A DNA stretch of 64,000 bases from CAWEQO01 sp963811225. GTDB taxonomy: Bacteria > Chloroflexota > Anaerolineae > Anaerolineales > Anaerolineaceae. Positions 7,810-14,569 of this stretch are shown here, piece after piece. Position 1 is the first letter of the stretch, and the number at the start of each line of letters is the position of its first letter. A program made the position numbers and the translations under genes. Under the pieces are notes generated by a model. The model was not told the DNA's origin, did no database searches, and was given only the letters and a program-made list of their open reading frames with translations. Where the stretch lies: contig CAWEQO010000002.1 of assembly GCA_963811225.1 (NCBI GenBank), forward strand, positions 770,318 to 834,317. The letters run 5' to 3'.

Positions 7810-7869
7810 GCCCAGGCAAGTGTCGAAATGGGAACTTTTCCGGAGATAACCCATTTCTCCGGCCCGAGC
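7810..7869 (-). ncRNA. short Y-RNA-like element, classical topology (element C)
   Basis: GCTCGGGC pairs with GCCTGGGC (8 bp, two G-T wobbles). Internal loop CGGA faces GACACTT, then GAAATGGG pairs with CCCATTTC (8 bp perfect) around a loop containing TTATCTCCGG. The 'GACACTTGCC' strand resembles the CACUUGACU strand of animal Y RNAs and the other three elements here. At ~60 nt it is shorter than known Y RNAs, so it may be a spacer hairpin rather than a separate RNA. Confidence 0.45.
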
Positions 7870-7881
7870 AGTTTACAGCAG

Positions 7882-7955
7882 GGAGACCAGCCGGCCACGA
7901 TCCGGCAGCCTTCTCGGTCACAGCGAGACGCTCTGCCCATTGAGCTATGGCCTCC
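7882..7955 (-). tRNA. tRNA-His(GTG) with non-canonical T-loop
   Basis: 74 nt full cloverleaf. The 8-bp acceptor stem GGAGGCCA/TGGTCTCC includes the G-1:C73 pair that identifies tRNA-His. D arm GCTC/GAGC, anticodon stem TCTCG/CGAGA, loop CTGTGAC with anticodon GTG, five-base variable loop, and T stem GCCGG/CCGGC. The T-loop reads ATCGTGG: positions 54 and 58 are A and T instead of T and A, so the usual T54-A58 pair is flipped. CCA is not encoded. It starts 4 nt after tRNA-Leu. It may be a decaying or specialised tRNA, or part of the Y RNA precursor. Confidence 0.7.
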
Positions 7956-7959
7956 ATCA

Positions 7960-8045
7960 TGCCGAAAGCAGGAGTTGAACCTGCAAGGGGCGCACTGCCC
8001 CACCGCATTCTGAGTGCGGAGCGTCTGCCATTCCGCCATTTCGGC
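7960..8045 (-). tRNA. tRNA-Leu(CAG)
   Basis: 86 nt, class II. Acceptor GCCGAAA/TTTCGGC with discriminator A, D arm GCG/CGC, anticodon stem CCGCA/TGCGG with loop CTCAGAA (anticodon CAG), long variable arm GGGGC...GCCCC, and canonical T arm GCAGG-TTCAACT-CCTGC. CCA is not encoded. It heads a tRNA/Y RNA cluster that ends at the TROVE gene. Confidence 0.93.
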
Positions 8046-8051
8046 AAAGTT

Positions 8052-8093
8052 GCCAACGGGATGGCCACGTGGCCGGAGCGCCATCCCGTTGGC
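8052..8093 (-). other. 14-bp hairpin between HNH gene and tRNA-Leu
   Basis: GCCAACGGGATGGC/GCCATCCCGTTGGC is a perfect 14-bp stem with a 14-nt loop. There is no T-run. Its position, just after the HNH stop and 6 nt before tRNA-Leu, suggests an RNase III-type processing site in one long transcript, or a factor-dependent terminator. Confidence 0.5.
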
Positions 8094-8167
8094 TGGGTAG
8101 TGGGGAGCGTTGTCCCCTCAGACAAAACAGTGATTCCTCCGCGCGCTCCCCCCTTTGGAAAACCAAT

Positions 8168-8635
8168 TTATTCCGCTCGTAGATGCACCCTGGGGGTGAA
8201 CGGCTCGAACCGGAGCGGCATATGCGCCTCTTCAGGCGTGCGGTTGGCCTTTTTCTCGTTGCAGCGCCGGCAGGCGTTCACCAGGTTATCCCAGGTGGAC
8301 GGACCGTTCAGCGAGCGCGGAATAATGTGATCCATGCTGGCTTCGCTGCAAGCAACGCTGCGACCGCAGTAGGCGCACACACCGCGGTCGCGGCGGTAGA
8401 TGCCGGCCTTCGTCGGCATCGGCACATGCGGGACAAATGCTATGTCGACGCTGAAGATAATCTCCGTCGGCACCAGCATGACCGTGCTCGGGCTGTGGAC
8501 CTCGAAGAGATCTGCGTCGGGCGGAATGATGGCGCTTGCGTGGCCCATCAGGGCGACCGCGCGCGGCAGCGGGATCTGGCGATGGATCACGATCTTGTTC
8601 GTAAAGTATGTGGTGGCGGTAATGGTTGTGATCAC
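8168..8635 (-). CDS. HNH endonuclease
   Basis: 155 aa from a GTG start with an AAAGGAGG site 10 nt upstream. The C-terminal half carries the HNH core: YRRDRGVCAYCGR (zinc Cys pair), DHIIPRSLNGPSTWDNLV (catalytic His) and CRRCNEKKANRTPEEA (second Cys pair). The ~75-residue N-terminal part is not recognised. HNH proteins of this McrA-like type cut DNA or RNA; the target is unknown. It is the only protein gene between the twin-operator promoter and the tRNA/Y RNA cluster and is co-oriented with TROVE. It is therefore the best candidate for a functional partner, though such genes are also common selfish passengers beside tRNA genes. Confidence 0.9.
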   Translation of the reverse strand: MITTITATTYFTNKIVIHRQIPLPRAVALMGHASAIIPPDADLFEVHSPSTVMLVPTEIIFSVDIAFVPHVPMPTKAGIYRRDRGVCAYCGRSVACSEASMDHIIPRSLNGPSTWDNLVNACRRCNEKKANRTPEEAHMPLRFEPFTPRVHLRAE

Positions 8636-8678
8636 CTTAATGGACCTCCTTTCAAAAGATTCTTTCTGATGCAGCGGA

Positions 8679-8731
8679 GCAGGCAGCAGTATCCTTCTCG
8701 CGGTGCTCTCGGGTAAAACACCACTGCCTGC
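8679..8731 (-). other. long-range stem in the HNH leader
   Basis: GCAGGCAG pairs with CTGCCTGC across a 37-nt loop. A similar CAGGCAGT...ACTGCCTG element occurs at 23020-23050 with shared flanks (TATC after the left arm, ACC before the right arm). The role is unknown. Confidence 0.35.
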
Positions 8732-8799
8732 ACTGTACCCTTGTTTCTTGCGTTTCCAGGTGTTGCGTCACCTGGTGTTTCGGTTGTTAAGGTTCCAAC

Positions 8800-8865
8800 A
8801 AAAAAGGCGCTTGGTTGTCCATTGCGCCCTGGAGAAAGAAAAACGCGAAGGGTTCATCCTTCGCG
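8800..8865 (-). terminator. two tandem intrinsic terminators
   Basis: Reading the minus strand: CGCGAAGG/CCTTCGCG stem with T5 (8839-8865), then GGCGC/GCGCC stem with T6 (8800-8828). They close the candidate RNA upstream and separate it from the HNH leader, so expression of HNH, tRNAs and TROVE from the 9.05 kb promoter would need read-through or another start. Confidence 0.75.
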
Positions 8866-9042
8866 CCTCTTCAGTAGATGGATCCGGTCAGGGATTTAAT
8901 CCCATCTACCTCCGGGCGCGGATACATTCGCCTGAGACAGGGCGGTCATCGCTGGCAGCCCTAAACCCAGATCGAGCGGTTTGCGGCCACAATTGAACCG
9001 CGGCGTTGTATGCGAAGCGTTGATTAATCCGTTTCTAATCAT
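8866..9042 (-). ncRNA. candidate structured non-coding RNA upstream of the HNH gene
   Basis: About 180 nt between a strong minus promoter and tandem terminators. It contains GTAGATGG/CCATCTAC enclosing GGGAT/ATCCC, a GCGGTT/AACCGC hairpin and an AGGGC/GCCCT hairpin, and no credible ORF. Its family is not recognised. It could be a small RNA or a terminating regulatory leader for the HNH-tRNA-Y RNA-TROVE transcript. Confidence 0.5.
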
Positions 9043-9047
9043 GGTTC

Positions 9048-9096
9048 AATTTTATAAAATTATAAAGTAATTGTCAAGAGGCAATTTTATAAAATT
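9048..9096 (-). promoter_or_regulatory. minus-strand promoter flanked by twin palindromic operators
   Basis: The 14-bp perfect palindrome AATTTTATAAAATT occurs at 9048-9061 and 9083-9096, centres 35 bp apart. Between and within them lies a promoter for the minus strand: TTGACA at 9077-9072 and TAAAAT at 9054-9049, spacing 17. The left palindrome covers the -10. The right one lies just upstream of the + promoter of the divergent gene, so one dimeric regulator could control both directions. Confidence 0.65.
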
Positions 9097-9106
9097 ATGA
9101 AATTCC

Positions 9107-9135
9107 TTGCAAATTGGGGTTTGGAAAGGTAAAAT
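9107..9135 (+). promoter_or_regulatory. promoter of the divergent HTH gene
   Basis: TTGCAA (9107-9112) and TAAAAT (9130-9135) with 17-bp spacing; start near 9142. This rules out the TTG at 9107 as a translation start for the following gene. Confidence 0.55.
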
Positions 9136-9196
9136 AAGGGCAGGATTAACCATTCCTATTTCTCGGATGGCTTTTGAACACATGCAGAGGTGTACA

Positions 9197-9832
9197 ATGG
9201 TTCGGATCAGCACAACGGCAGAAATGGAAATCAAGACGCTACTGGTCAACTGGTGGACGTCGGTCAACACGCAGCTGATTGCGGCGACCGGCTCGGCCGT
9301 GCAGATCGGTGAGGCGCCGATGGACCTGCTGTTGGCGTCCGAGATCGGGCAGCGCCTGACCAGGATTGCCGAAGTCGCCGAAGCGGTCGCCGCCGCCGAA
9401 GAAAAGCAGGAAGCGTACACCTGGTCCGAGGAACGCGCCGCACAGACCTTGGAAGACTGTGAGGTCGTCGAGACCTGGCTGAACCAGGGTTCCGTTTTCA
9501 ATAAGACCCCAGACGCGTTTTGGGTCAGCCCGGTGGGCTATATGATCCTACGCGCCAAAGTTTGGGCGAACCAGGATCATTTGATTACACTGAGCACAGC
9601 CGCGGATATCAGCGGTATGTCGCTCAGTGTTTTATCTCAGCGGATGACGCGTGGCCAGCTTCCCGGTTACCGTGACCCCAGCATCAAAAATCCCAAGCAT
9701 GGTCGTAGGGTGCGCCTGTCAGACCTGCACGCGCTGATCGATGACACTTCGGAGTGCATCCCGTTTTCCACCGGCTACTTGATGTCGCAATCCCGACAAC
9801 TATCAGCCCCATCCCCTTCTCGATCGACATAA
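9197..9832 (+). CDS. uncharacterised protein with C-terminal helix-turn-helix-like segment
   Basis: 211 aa. I chose the ATG at 9197 because AGAGGTG lies 6 nt upstream; ATGs at 9167 and 9182 are also in frame. The N-terminal two thirds are acidic and helical with alanine/glutamate-rich stretches (IAEVAEAVAAAEEK). Residues ~130-185 (STAADISGMSLSVLSQRMTR...RRVRLSDLHALID) look like an excisionase or MerR-type HTH, where the second helix ends in a basic tip. It is divergent from the HNH/tRNA/Y RNA/TROVE locus and shares a 130-bp regulatory region holding twin palindromes. It is thus a candidate regulator of that locus. I do not recognise the family. Confidence 0.65.
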   Translation: MVRISTTAEMEIKTLLVNWWTSVNTQLIAATGSAVQIGEAPMDLLLASEIGQRLTRIAEVAEAVAAAEEKQEAYTWSEERAAQTLEDCEVVETWLNQGSVFNKTPDAFWVSPVGYMILRAKVWANQDHLITLSTAADISGMSLSVLSQRMTRGQLPGYRDPSIKNPKHGRRVRLSDLHALIDDTSECIPFSTGYLMSQSRQLSAPSPSRST

Positions 9833-9864
9833 GAAAATTTCCCCCTTCTCTTAACCAGGCACAA

Positions 9865-9870
9865 TATAAG
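9865..9870 (+). promoter_or_regulatory. -10 element for a probably leaderless transcript
   Basis: TATAAG ends 8 bases before the ATG of the MalT-like gene, leaving no room for a ribosome-binding site. The paralogue at 60986 has TATAAT ending 7 bases before its ATG. Both fit transcription starting at the A of the start codon. Confidence 0.45.
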
Positions 9871-9877
9871 GGCCGCA

Positions 9878-12514
9878 ATGCCTGAACCCCTTCTCCTCAC
9901 CAAGCTTTATGTTCCCCCATCTCGGCCTAACATTGTCCTCCGTCCACGTCTTGTCGAGCGGCTGAACGAGGGCCTCGCTTTGGGGTGCAAACTGACCCTC
10001 ATCTCAGCCCCTGCAGGGTTTGGGAAGACTACGCTGGTCAGCGAATGGCTTGCGGGCCACGGGCAGCGGATCGCATGGCTGTCACTTGACGCAGGGGATA
10101 ACGACTCCACTCGCTTTCTGGCGTACCTCATCGCTGCGCTGCAGTCGATTGCGCCGGAGATTGGAGCAGGGGCATTGGTTGTGCTCCAGTCACCGCAGCC
10201 ACCCTCCGCCGAATCGATTTTGACAACCCTGCTCAACGAAATCAGCGCCCTTTCGGACAGCTTCATTCTGGTGCTGGATGATTACCATATGATTGATTCC
10301 AAACCAGTAGATCGAGCTCTGACATTCCTCATCGAACACCAGCCGCCGCAGATGCACCTGGTCATTGCCACCCGAGAGGACCCACCCTTACCTCTGGCCC
10401 GCTTGCGCGTGCGCGGCCAACTGATCGAACTGCGTGCCGCCGACTTGCGCTTCATCCCTGCCGAAGCCGCCGAGTTTCTCAATCGGGTGATGGGGCTGAA
10501 TCTCTCGGAAGGAGATGTTTCCGCTCTGGAGGCTCGCACCGAAGGCTGGATCGCCGGGCTGCAGTTGGCCGCTATTTCCTTGCAGGGACATTCAGACGCC
10601 GCCGGTTTCATTCAATCCTTCACTGGCAGTCACCATTTCGTGCTGGACTATTTGATGGAAGAAGTCTTGCAGCAGCAGCCCGAAAACATCCAGGTTTTTC
10701 TGCTGCGCACATCCATCCTCGAGCGCCTGTGCGGTCCGCTGTGCGCGGCTGTGTTAGGGGTTCCTTCCGCTTCCGGGCAGGAAACCCTGGAATATCTCGA
10801 GCGCGCCAACCTGTTCACCGTACCGCTGGATGGCGAGCGGCGCTGGTACCGCTATCACCATCTCTTTGGCAATTTATTGCAACAGCGCCTGGGGGAGAAA
10901 TTGGCGCCTGAAGAAGTCGCAGAACTGCACATCCACGCCAGCCAATGGTATGAGAAAAATAATTTGGCACTGCAAGCGTTCCAACATGCGACTGCAGCGA
11001 ATGATGTTGAGCGCGCCGAGCGCCTGATGCAAAGCAAGGGAATGCCCCTGCACTTTCGTGGTGTTGCCACAGCCGTCTTGGACTGGCTGGCCTCACTCCC
11101 CACAGCAGCGCTGAACGCCAGGCCCCTGTTATGGGTCAGATCAGGCACGCTGGCGCTAATGGCCGGGCAGACAACCGGCGTGGAAGAAAAGCTGCAAGCG
11201 GCTGAAAAGGCATTGCAAAACATGGAACCGGATGACGGAATGCGAGACTTGATTGGGCAAATTGCCTGTGCCCGAGCCACGCTGGCGCTCACCCGCTACG
11301 AACCGGAAGTCATGCTCATCCAGGCGCGCCGCGCCCTGGAGTATCTCAGCCCCGAGAATCTGACGTACCGCTTTACAGCGAACTGGGCGATAACGTCTGC
11401 CAGCCTCCTTCAAGGAGACCGGGCCACAGCCGCCCAGGCCTGCCTGGAAGGCATCTCCATCAGCCAGAAATCGGGGGACGTTTTTTCAATCATTCTGGCT
11501 GCCACGAACCTGGGCAGGGTGCAGGAATTAGAAAACCAGCTTTTCCAGGCGGCTGAGACTTACCAGCGGGTGCTGCAAATATCTGGCGATCATCCTCATC
11601 CGAATGCCGGAGAAGTCCATCTGGGCCTTGCGCATATCTATTACCAGTGGAACGATTTGGATACAGCCGAACAGCACGGCCTGCAAAGCCTGCAGCTGAC
11701 CCGGCAGTTTGATCGTACGGTCGACCGTTTCATCCTGAGCGAAGTATTCCTGGCTCAGTTGAAACTGGCGCAGGGCGAAGTGAACGAAGCGGAGTTGATG
11801 TTGGCGCAGACGGAGCAAACGGCCCGCCAGAAAAACTTCCTGCTGCGCATGCCGGATATTGCCGCCGCAAAAGTGATCGTCTTGCTGCGACAAGGACAGT
11901 TGGCTGCTGCCGACCAACTGGCCCGCCGGTTCGATCTGCCTATCAGCCAGGCGCGGGTGCTCATCGCCCAAGAGAATTTCCCGGCAGCGCTGGATCTTCT
12001 GGGGGAATATCGCCGGCAGATGGAAGCGCGTGGTTGGGCCGATGAGCGTCTCCGGGCGATGGTGTTACAGGCTTCTGTGCTTCATCTGGACGGTAAAGAC
12101 GCCACAGCCGTGCAGGCGCTGAACGAGGCCTTTGCAGTGGCCGAGCCCGGCGGTTTCATTCGCCTGTTTGTGGATGAAGCCGGGCCAATGAAAGAACTTT
12201 TATCCCAAGCCTTCGTGCAAGCCATCCAGCCGGAGTATGTCGGTAAGTTGATAGCAGCTTTTGAAACACCCGCAAATGACCAGCCGTCCGACCGCACTGT
12301 TTCCAGCCCCTCGCTGATGGTTGAGCCACTGAGCCAGCGTGAATTGGAAGTGCTGCGCCTGATTGCCGAGGGCCTTTCCAACCAGGAGATCGGGGAGCGG
12401 CTTTTCCTGGCCCTGGATACGGTCAAAGGCCATAACCGTCGAATTTTCGACAAACTGCAAGTACAGCGGCGTACGGAAGCCATCGCCCGCGCCCGAGCGT
12501 TGGGCTTGTTATAA
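9878..12514 (+). CDS. MalT-like LuxR-family ATP-dependent transcriptional regulator
   Basis: 878 aa. Domain order: STAND NTPase with Walker A APAGFGKTT (~45-53) and Walker B LVLDDYH (~130-136), winged helix and ~400 residues of TPR-like helices, then a LuxR HTH (LSQRELEVLRLIAEGLSNQEIGERLF, ~817-842) at the C-terminus. MalT-type proteins oligomerise with ATP and an inducer and then activate class I/II promoters; the inducer here is unknown. The window has a paralogue at 60986, and each is followed by the same small companion gene. That suggests the regulator controls the adjacent promoter, where an inverted repeat is found. The predicted mRNA is leaderless. Confidence 0.95.
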   Translation: MPEPLLLTKLYVPPSRPNIVLRPRLVERLNEGLALGCKLTLISAPAGFGKTTLVSEWLAGHGQRIAWLSLDAGDNDSTRFLAYLIAALQSIAPEIGAGALVVLQSPQPPSAESILTTLLNEISALSDSFILVLDDYHMIDSKPVDRALTFLIEHQPPQMHLVIATREDPPLPLARLRVRGQLIELRAADLRFIPAEAAEFLNRVMGLNLSEGDVSALEARTEGWIAGLQLAAISLQGHSDAAGFIQSFTGSHHFVLDYLMEEVLQQQPENIQVFLLRTSILERLCGPLCAAVLGVPSASGQETLEYLERANLFTVPLDGERRWYRYHHLFGNLLQQRLGEKLAPEEVAELHIHASQWYEKNNLALQAFQHATAANDVERAERLMQSKGMPLHFRGVATAVLDWLASLPTAALNARPLLWVRSGTLALMAGQTTGVEEKLQAAEKALQNMEPDDGMRDLIGQIACARATLALTRYEPEVMLIQARRALEYLSPENLTYRFTANWAITSASLLQGDRATAAQACLEGISISQKSGDVFSIILAATNLGRVQELENQLFQAAETYQRVLQISGDHPHPNAGEVHLGLAHIYYQWNDLDTAEQHGLQSLQLTRQFDRTVDRFILSEVFLAQLKLAQGEVNEAELMLAQTEQTARQKNFLLRMPDIAAAKVIVLLRQGQLAAADQLARRFDLPISQARVLIAQENFPAALDLLGEYRRQMEARGWADERLRAMVLQASVLHLDGKDATAVQALNEAFAVAEPGGFIRLFVDEAGPMKELLSQAFVQAIQPEYVGKLIAAFETPANDQPSDRTVSSPSLMVEPLSQRELEVLRLIAEGLSNQEIGERLFLALDTVKGHNRRIFDKLQVQRRTEAIARARALGLL

Positions 12515-12574
12515 GCGCCAACCCCTCCTAAATTTCCCTGTAAGCACGCAAAACAACACTCTGACCCACACCAA

Positions 12575-12609
12575 AGTGTCTATCGGTGACACTCTGGCGC
12601 AGGTATAGT
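12575..12609 (+). promoter_or_regulatory. inverted-repeat operator and -10 for the companion gene
   Basis: AGTGTC-tatcggt-GACACT (12575-12593) overlaps the expected -35 position of a TATAGT -10 (12604-12609). There is no good -35, which fits an activator-dependent promoter. The neighbouring MalT-like protein is the natural candidate activator. Confidence 0.4.
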
Positions 12610-12665
12610 ATCTGTACACCAGGTAGATGCCGCCGACGGTAAAAACCGGCCACAACAGGTACTCG

Positions 12666-12950
12666 ATGATGTCAAACGAACTCCAACCAAAACCGACCCC
12701 AAGCCAAGCCACAATCTATCAGATCAGGATCAAGGGCCATCTGGACAGCCAATGGACAAACTGGTTTGAAGGCCTGACCATCATGCTGGAAGAGGACGGA
12801 GACACCCTCTTAACCGGTCCGGTGATCGATCAGGCCGCGCTGCACGGTTTGCTCAAAAGGGTGCGTGATTTGGGCATGCCCCTGGTCTCGGTCGTACCAA
12901 TCCAGTCGAATGGAAAGAATCAACCTCACTCAAAAAAGGAGAAAAAATGA
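12666..12950 (+). CDS. small conserved protein accompanying MalT-like regulators
   Basis: 94 aa, starting at the double ATG at 12666/12669. The core 'YQIRIKGHLDSQWTNWFEG' followed by an acidic beta-rich stretch and 'DQAALHGLLKRVRDLGMPL' is shared with the partial gene at 63827, which also follows a MalT-like regulator. No transmembrane segment, Cys or catalytic motif is seen. The C-terminus is lysine-rich. The stop overlaps the start of the DUF4386 gene. From memory, such proteins are common after LuxR regulators in Anaerolineae; their function is unknown. Confidence 0.75.
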   Translation: MMSNELQPKPTPSQATIYQIRIKGHLDSQWTNWFEGLTIMLEEDGDTLLTGPVIDQAALHGLLKRVRDLGMPLVSVVPIQSNGKNQPHSKKEKK

Positions 12951-13699
12951 AGTTCACGTATGGAAATTCAGAAGGTACAGGCAGAACAAACACAGCCATT
13001 GTCGGCATTTTGTTTATCATCGGCTCGGTGACCGGGATCATCGCTGCCCTGCTGAACAGCCCCATCTTGGATGCCCCGGACTACCTGAGCGGAATTGCCG
13101 CCAGTGAAGGCGCCATCCTCAGCAGTGCTTTTTTCATATTCCTGATGGCCATTGCCTGCGCCGGGATCGGCCTGACGCTGTATCCCATCTTGCGCCAATA
13201 CAGTCATGGGCTGGCAATCGGCGTGGTCGGTTTTCGACTGCTCGAAGGCATGGCCGATATGTTAGGCGGCCTCAGCTTGATTGCCCTGCTCGCCTTGAGC
13301 CGTGAATTTGTGACCGCCGGGGCCTCGGATGCCGTTTCCTTCCAGACCACCGGCGCCGTCATCCAAGCGTCGAGCGCCTGGATCAATAATGGCGTCGTGC
13401 TGGTCTTTTGGTGCATTAGCGCATTCATGTACTACGGCATCTTTTACCGCTACCAGTTGGTCCCGCGCTGGATCTCTGTTTGGGGCTTGATCGGTATCAC
13501 GTTGACAATCGTCGCGAGTGTGCTGGTTATGTTGGGCGTCATCCCAGGTTTCGGGACGATCCAGATGATCGCCAACCTGCCGATCTTACTGCAAGAATTT
13601 GTATTTGCCCTTTGGCTGATCGCCAAAGGGATCCATTCGCCGGCGATTGCTGCCCTGCCTGCAAAGCCGGTGACCATTCAGGCTTCGTTTGGCAAGTAA
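12947..13699 (+). CDS. DUF4386 family membrane protein
   Basis: 250 aa with about six hydrophobic segments (first at ~17-37, last at ~215-240), typical of DUF4386. The conserved 'RLLEGMADMLGG' after the third segment and the 'IPRW/VPRWISVWG' turn in the second half are family hallmarks. It overlaps the small companion gene by 4 bp and is followed by a paralogue 15 bp downstream with its own AAGGAG site. An integral membrane protein of unknown function. Confidence 0.88.
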   Translation: MKFTYGNSEGTGRTNTAIVGILFIIGSVTGIIAALLNSPILDAPDYLSGIAASEGAILSSAFFIFLMAIACAGIGLTLYPILRQYSHGLAIGVVGFRLLEGMADMLGGLSLIALLALSREFVTAGASDAVSFQTTGAVIQASSAWINNGVVLVFWCISAFMYYGIFYRYQLVPRWISVWGLIGITLTIVASVLVMLGVIPGFGTIQMIANLPILLQEFVFALWLIAKGIHSPAIAALPAKPVTIQASFGK

Positions 13700-13714
13700 A
13701 AAAGGAGATAAAAA

Positions 13715-14431
13715 ATGAATTCAAATCGAAAGATTGCCGTGCTTACAGGCGTCCTATTCATCATTGCCACCGCCGTAGTTTTCGTGGCGAATGCGTTCAC
13801 ACCGGATCTGACGAGTATGGACTACCTCACTCAGCTCTCCGCACATCCAAACCAGTTCGCCGCAGGCGCGCTCTTTTACCTCGTAAGTGCTTTTGCAAGC
13901 GGCGGCATCGCCATCGCAATGTATCCGGTCATGAAGGGGGCGAATGCAGGCCTGGCCCTTGGGTCGGTTGTCTTCAGGGCTCTAGAGGCGGCATTTTACA
14001 TGGTCGGGGTCGTGTGCCTGCTGGCCCTGCTGACACTCAGTCAGCAGTTCACAACCGCGGGCGCTGCCGATCGCCCGTTGCTGCAGGCTCTTGGCAATTT
14101 GTTGGTGAGCTTTCGCGACCAGGCCGCGCTGGTCGCGGTATTTGCCTTCTGCCTGGGCGCATTTCTATACTACGCCCTGTTCTTCCAATCTCGGCTCATT
14201 CCTCGCTGGCTGTCGGGCTTCGGTATCGTCGCGATCCTCCTGATGCTGACAGCTTGCGTGCTGTCCTTGTTCAGCGGTAACCGGATTACCAGCTACATTC
14301 CCCTGGCTGCTCCGATTGCTCTTCAGGAAATGGTCTTGGCGGTTTGGCTGATCGTGAAAGGATTCAGCCCGTCTGGCAGCGTTTCAAAATCACTAAAGAT
14401 AGAAACCAACGAACTGTTGCGCGCATCATAA
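13715..14431 (+). CDS. DUF4386 family membrane protein
   Basis: 238 aa, a paralogue of the preceding gene with the same six-segment plan: N-terminal 'KIAVLTGVLFIIATAVVFVA', mid-protein 'FRALEAAFYMVG', later 'IPRWLSGFG'. An AAAAGGAGAT site precedes the ATG. The operon ends with the 13-bp hairpin downstream. No function is assigned; tandem pairs of DUF4386 genes next to LuxR regulators point to a regulated membrane response. Confidence 0.88.
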   Translation: MNSNRKIAVLTGVLFIIATAVVFVANAFTPDLTSMDYLTQLSAHPNQFAAGALFYLVSAFASGGIAIAMYPVMKGANAGLALGSVVFRALEAAFYMVGVVCLLALLTLSQQFTTAGAADRPLLQALGNLLVSFRDQAALVAVFAFCLGAFLYYALFFQSRLIPRWLSGFGIVAILLMLTACVLSLFSGNRITSYIPLAAPIALQEMVLAVWLIVKGFSPSGSVSKSLKIETNELLRAS

Positions 14432-14439
14432 GCACGGTC

Positions 14440-14472
14440 GAGGAGAGGAGGGCTTTCAACCCTCCTCTCCTC
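14440..14472 (+). terminator. 13-bp perfect hairpin, weak T-run
   Basis: GAGGAGAGGAGGG and its complement around a 7-nt loop, 8 bp after the DUF4386 stop. The T-run comes only 13 nt later, so termination may be partial. Confidence 0.6.
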
Positions 14473-14487
14473 TACCCGCTGAAGTTT

Positions 14488-14516
14488 TTGAAGCACTATG
14501 ACAAAATTGATATAAT
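14488..14516 (+). promoter_or_regulatory. sigma-70-type promoter
   Basis: TTGAAG and TATAAT with 17-bp spacing, start near 14523, feeding the DHFR-family/SRPBCC pair. Confidence 0.7.
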
Positions 14517-14569
14517 TTAGAATATTGCAAGGCCGGGCAAACTTTTCGGTCTTAAGAAGGGAGGATTTT

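Noticed and set aside
7810..7869. Element C as a third tRNA-like RNA
   Set aside because: No D arm, T arm or acceptor-like ends; only the Y-type double stem is present.
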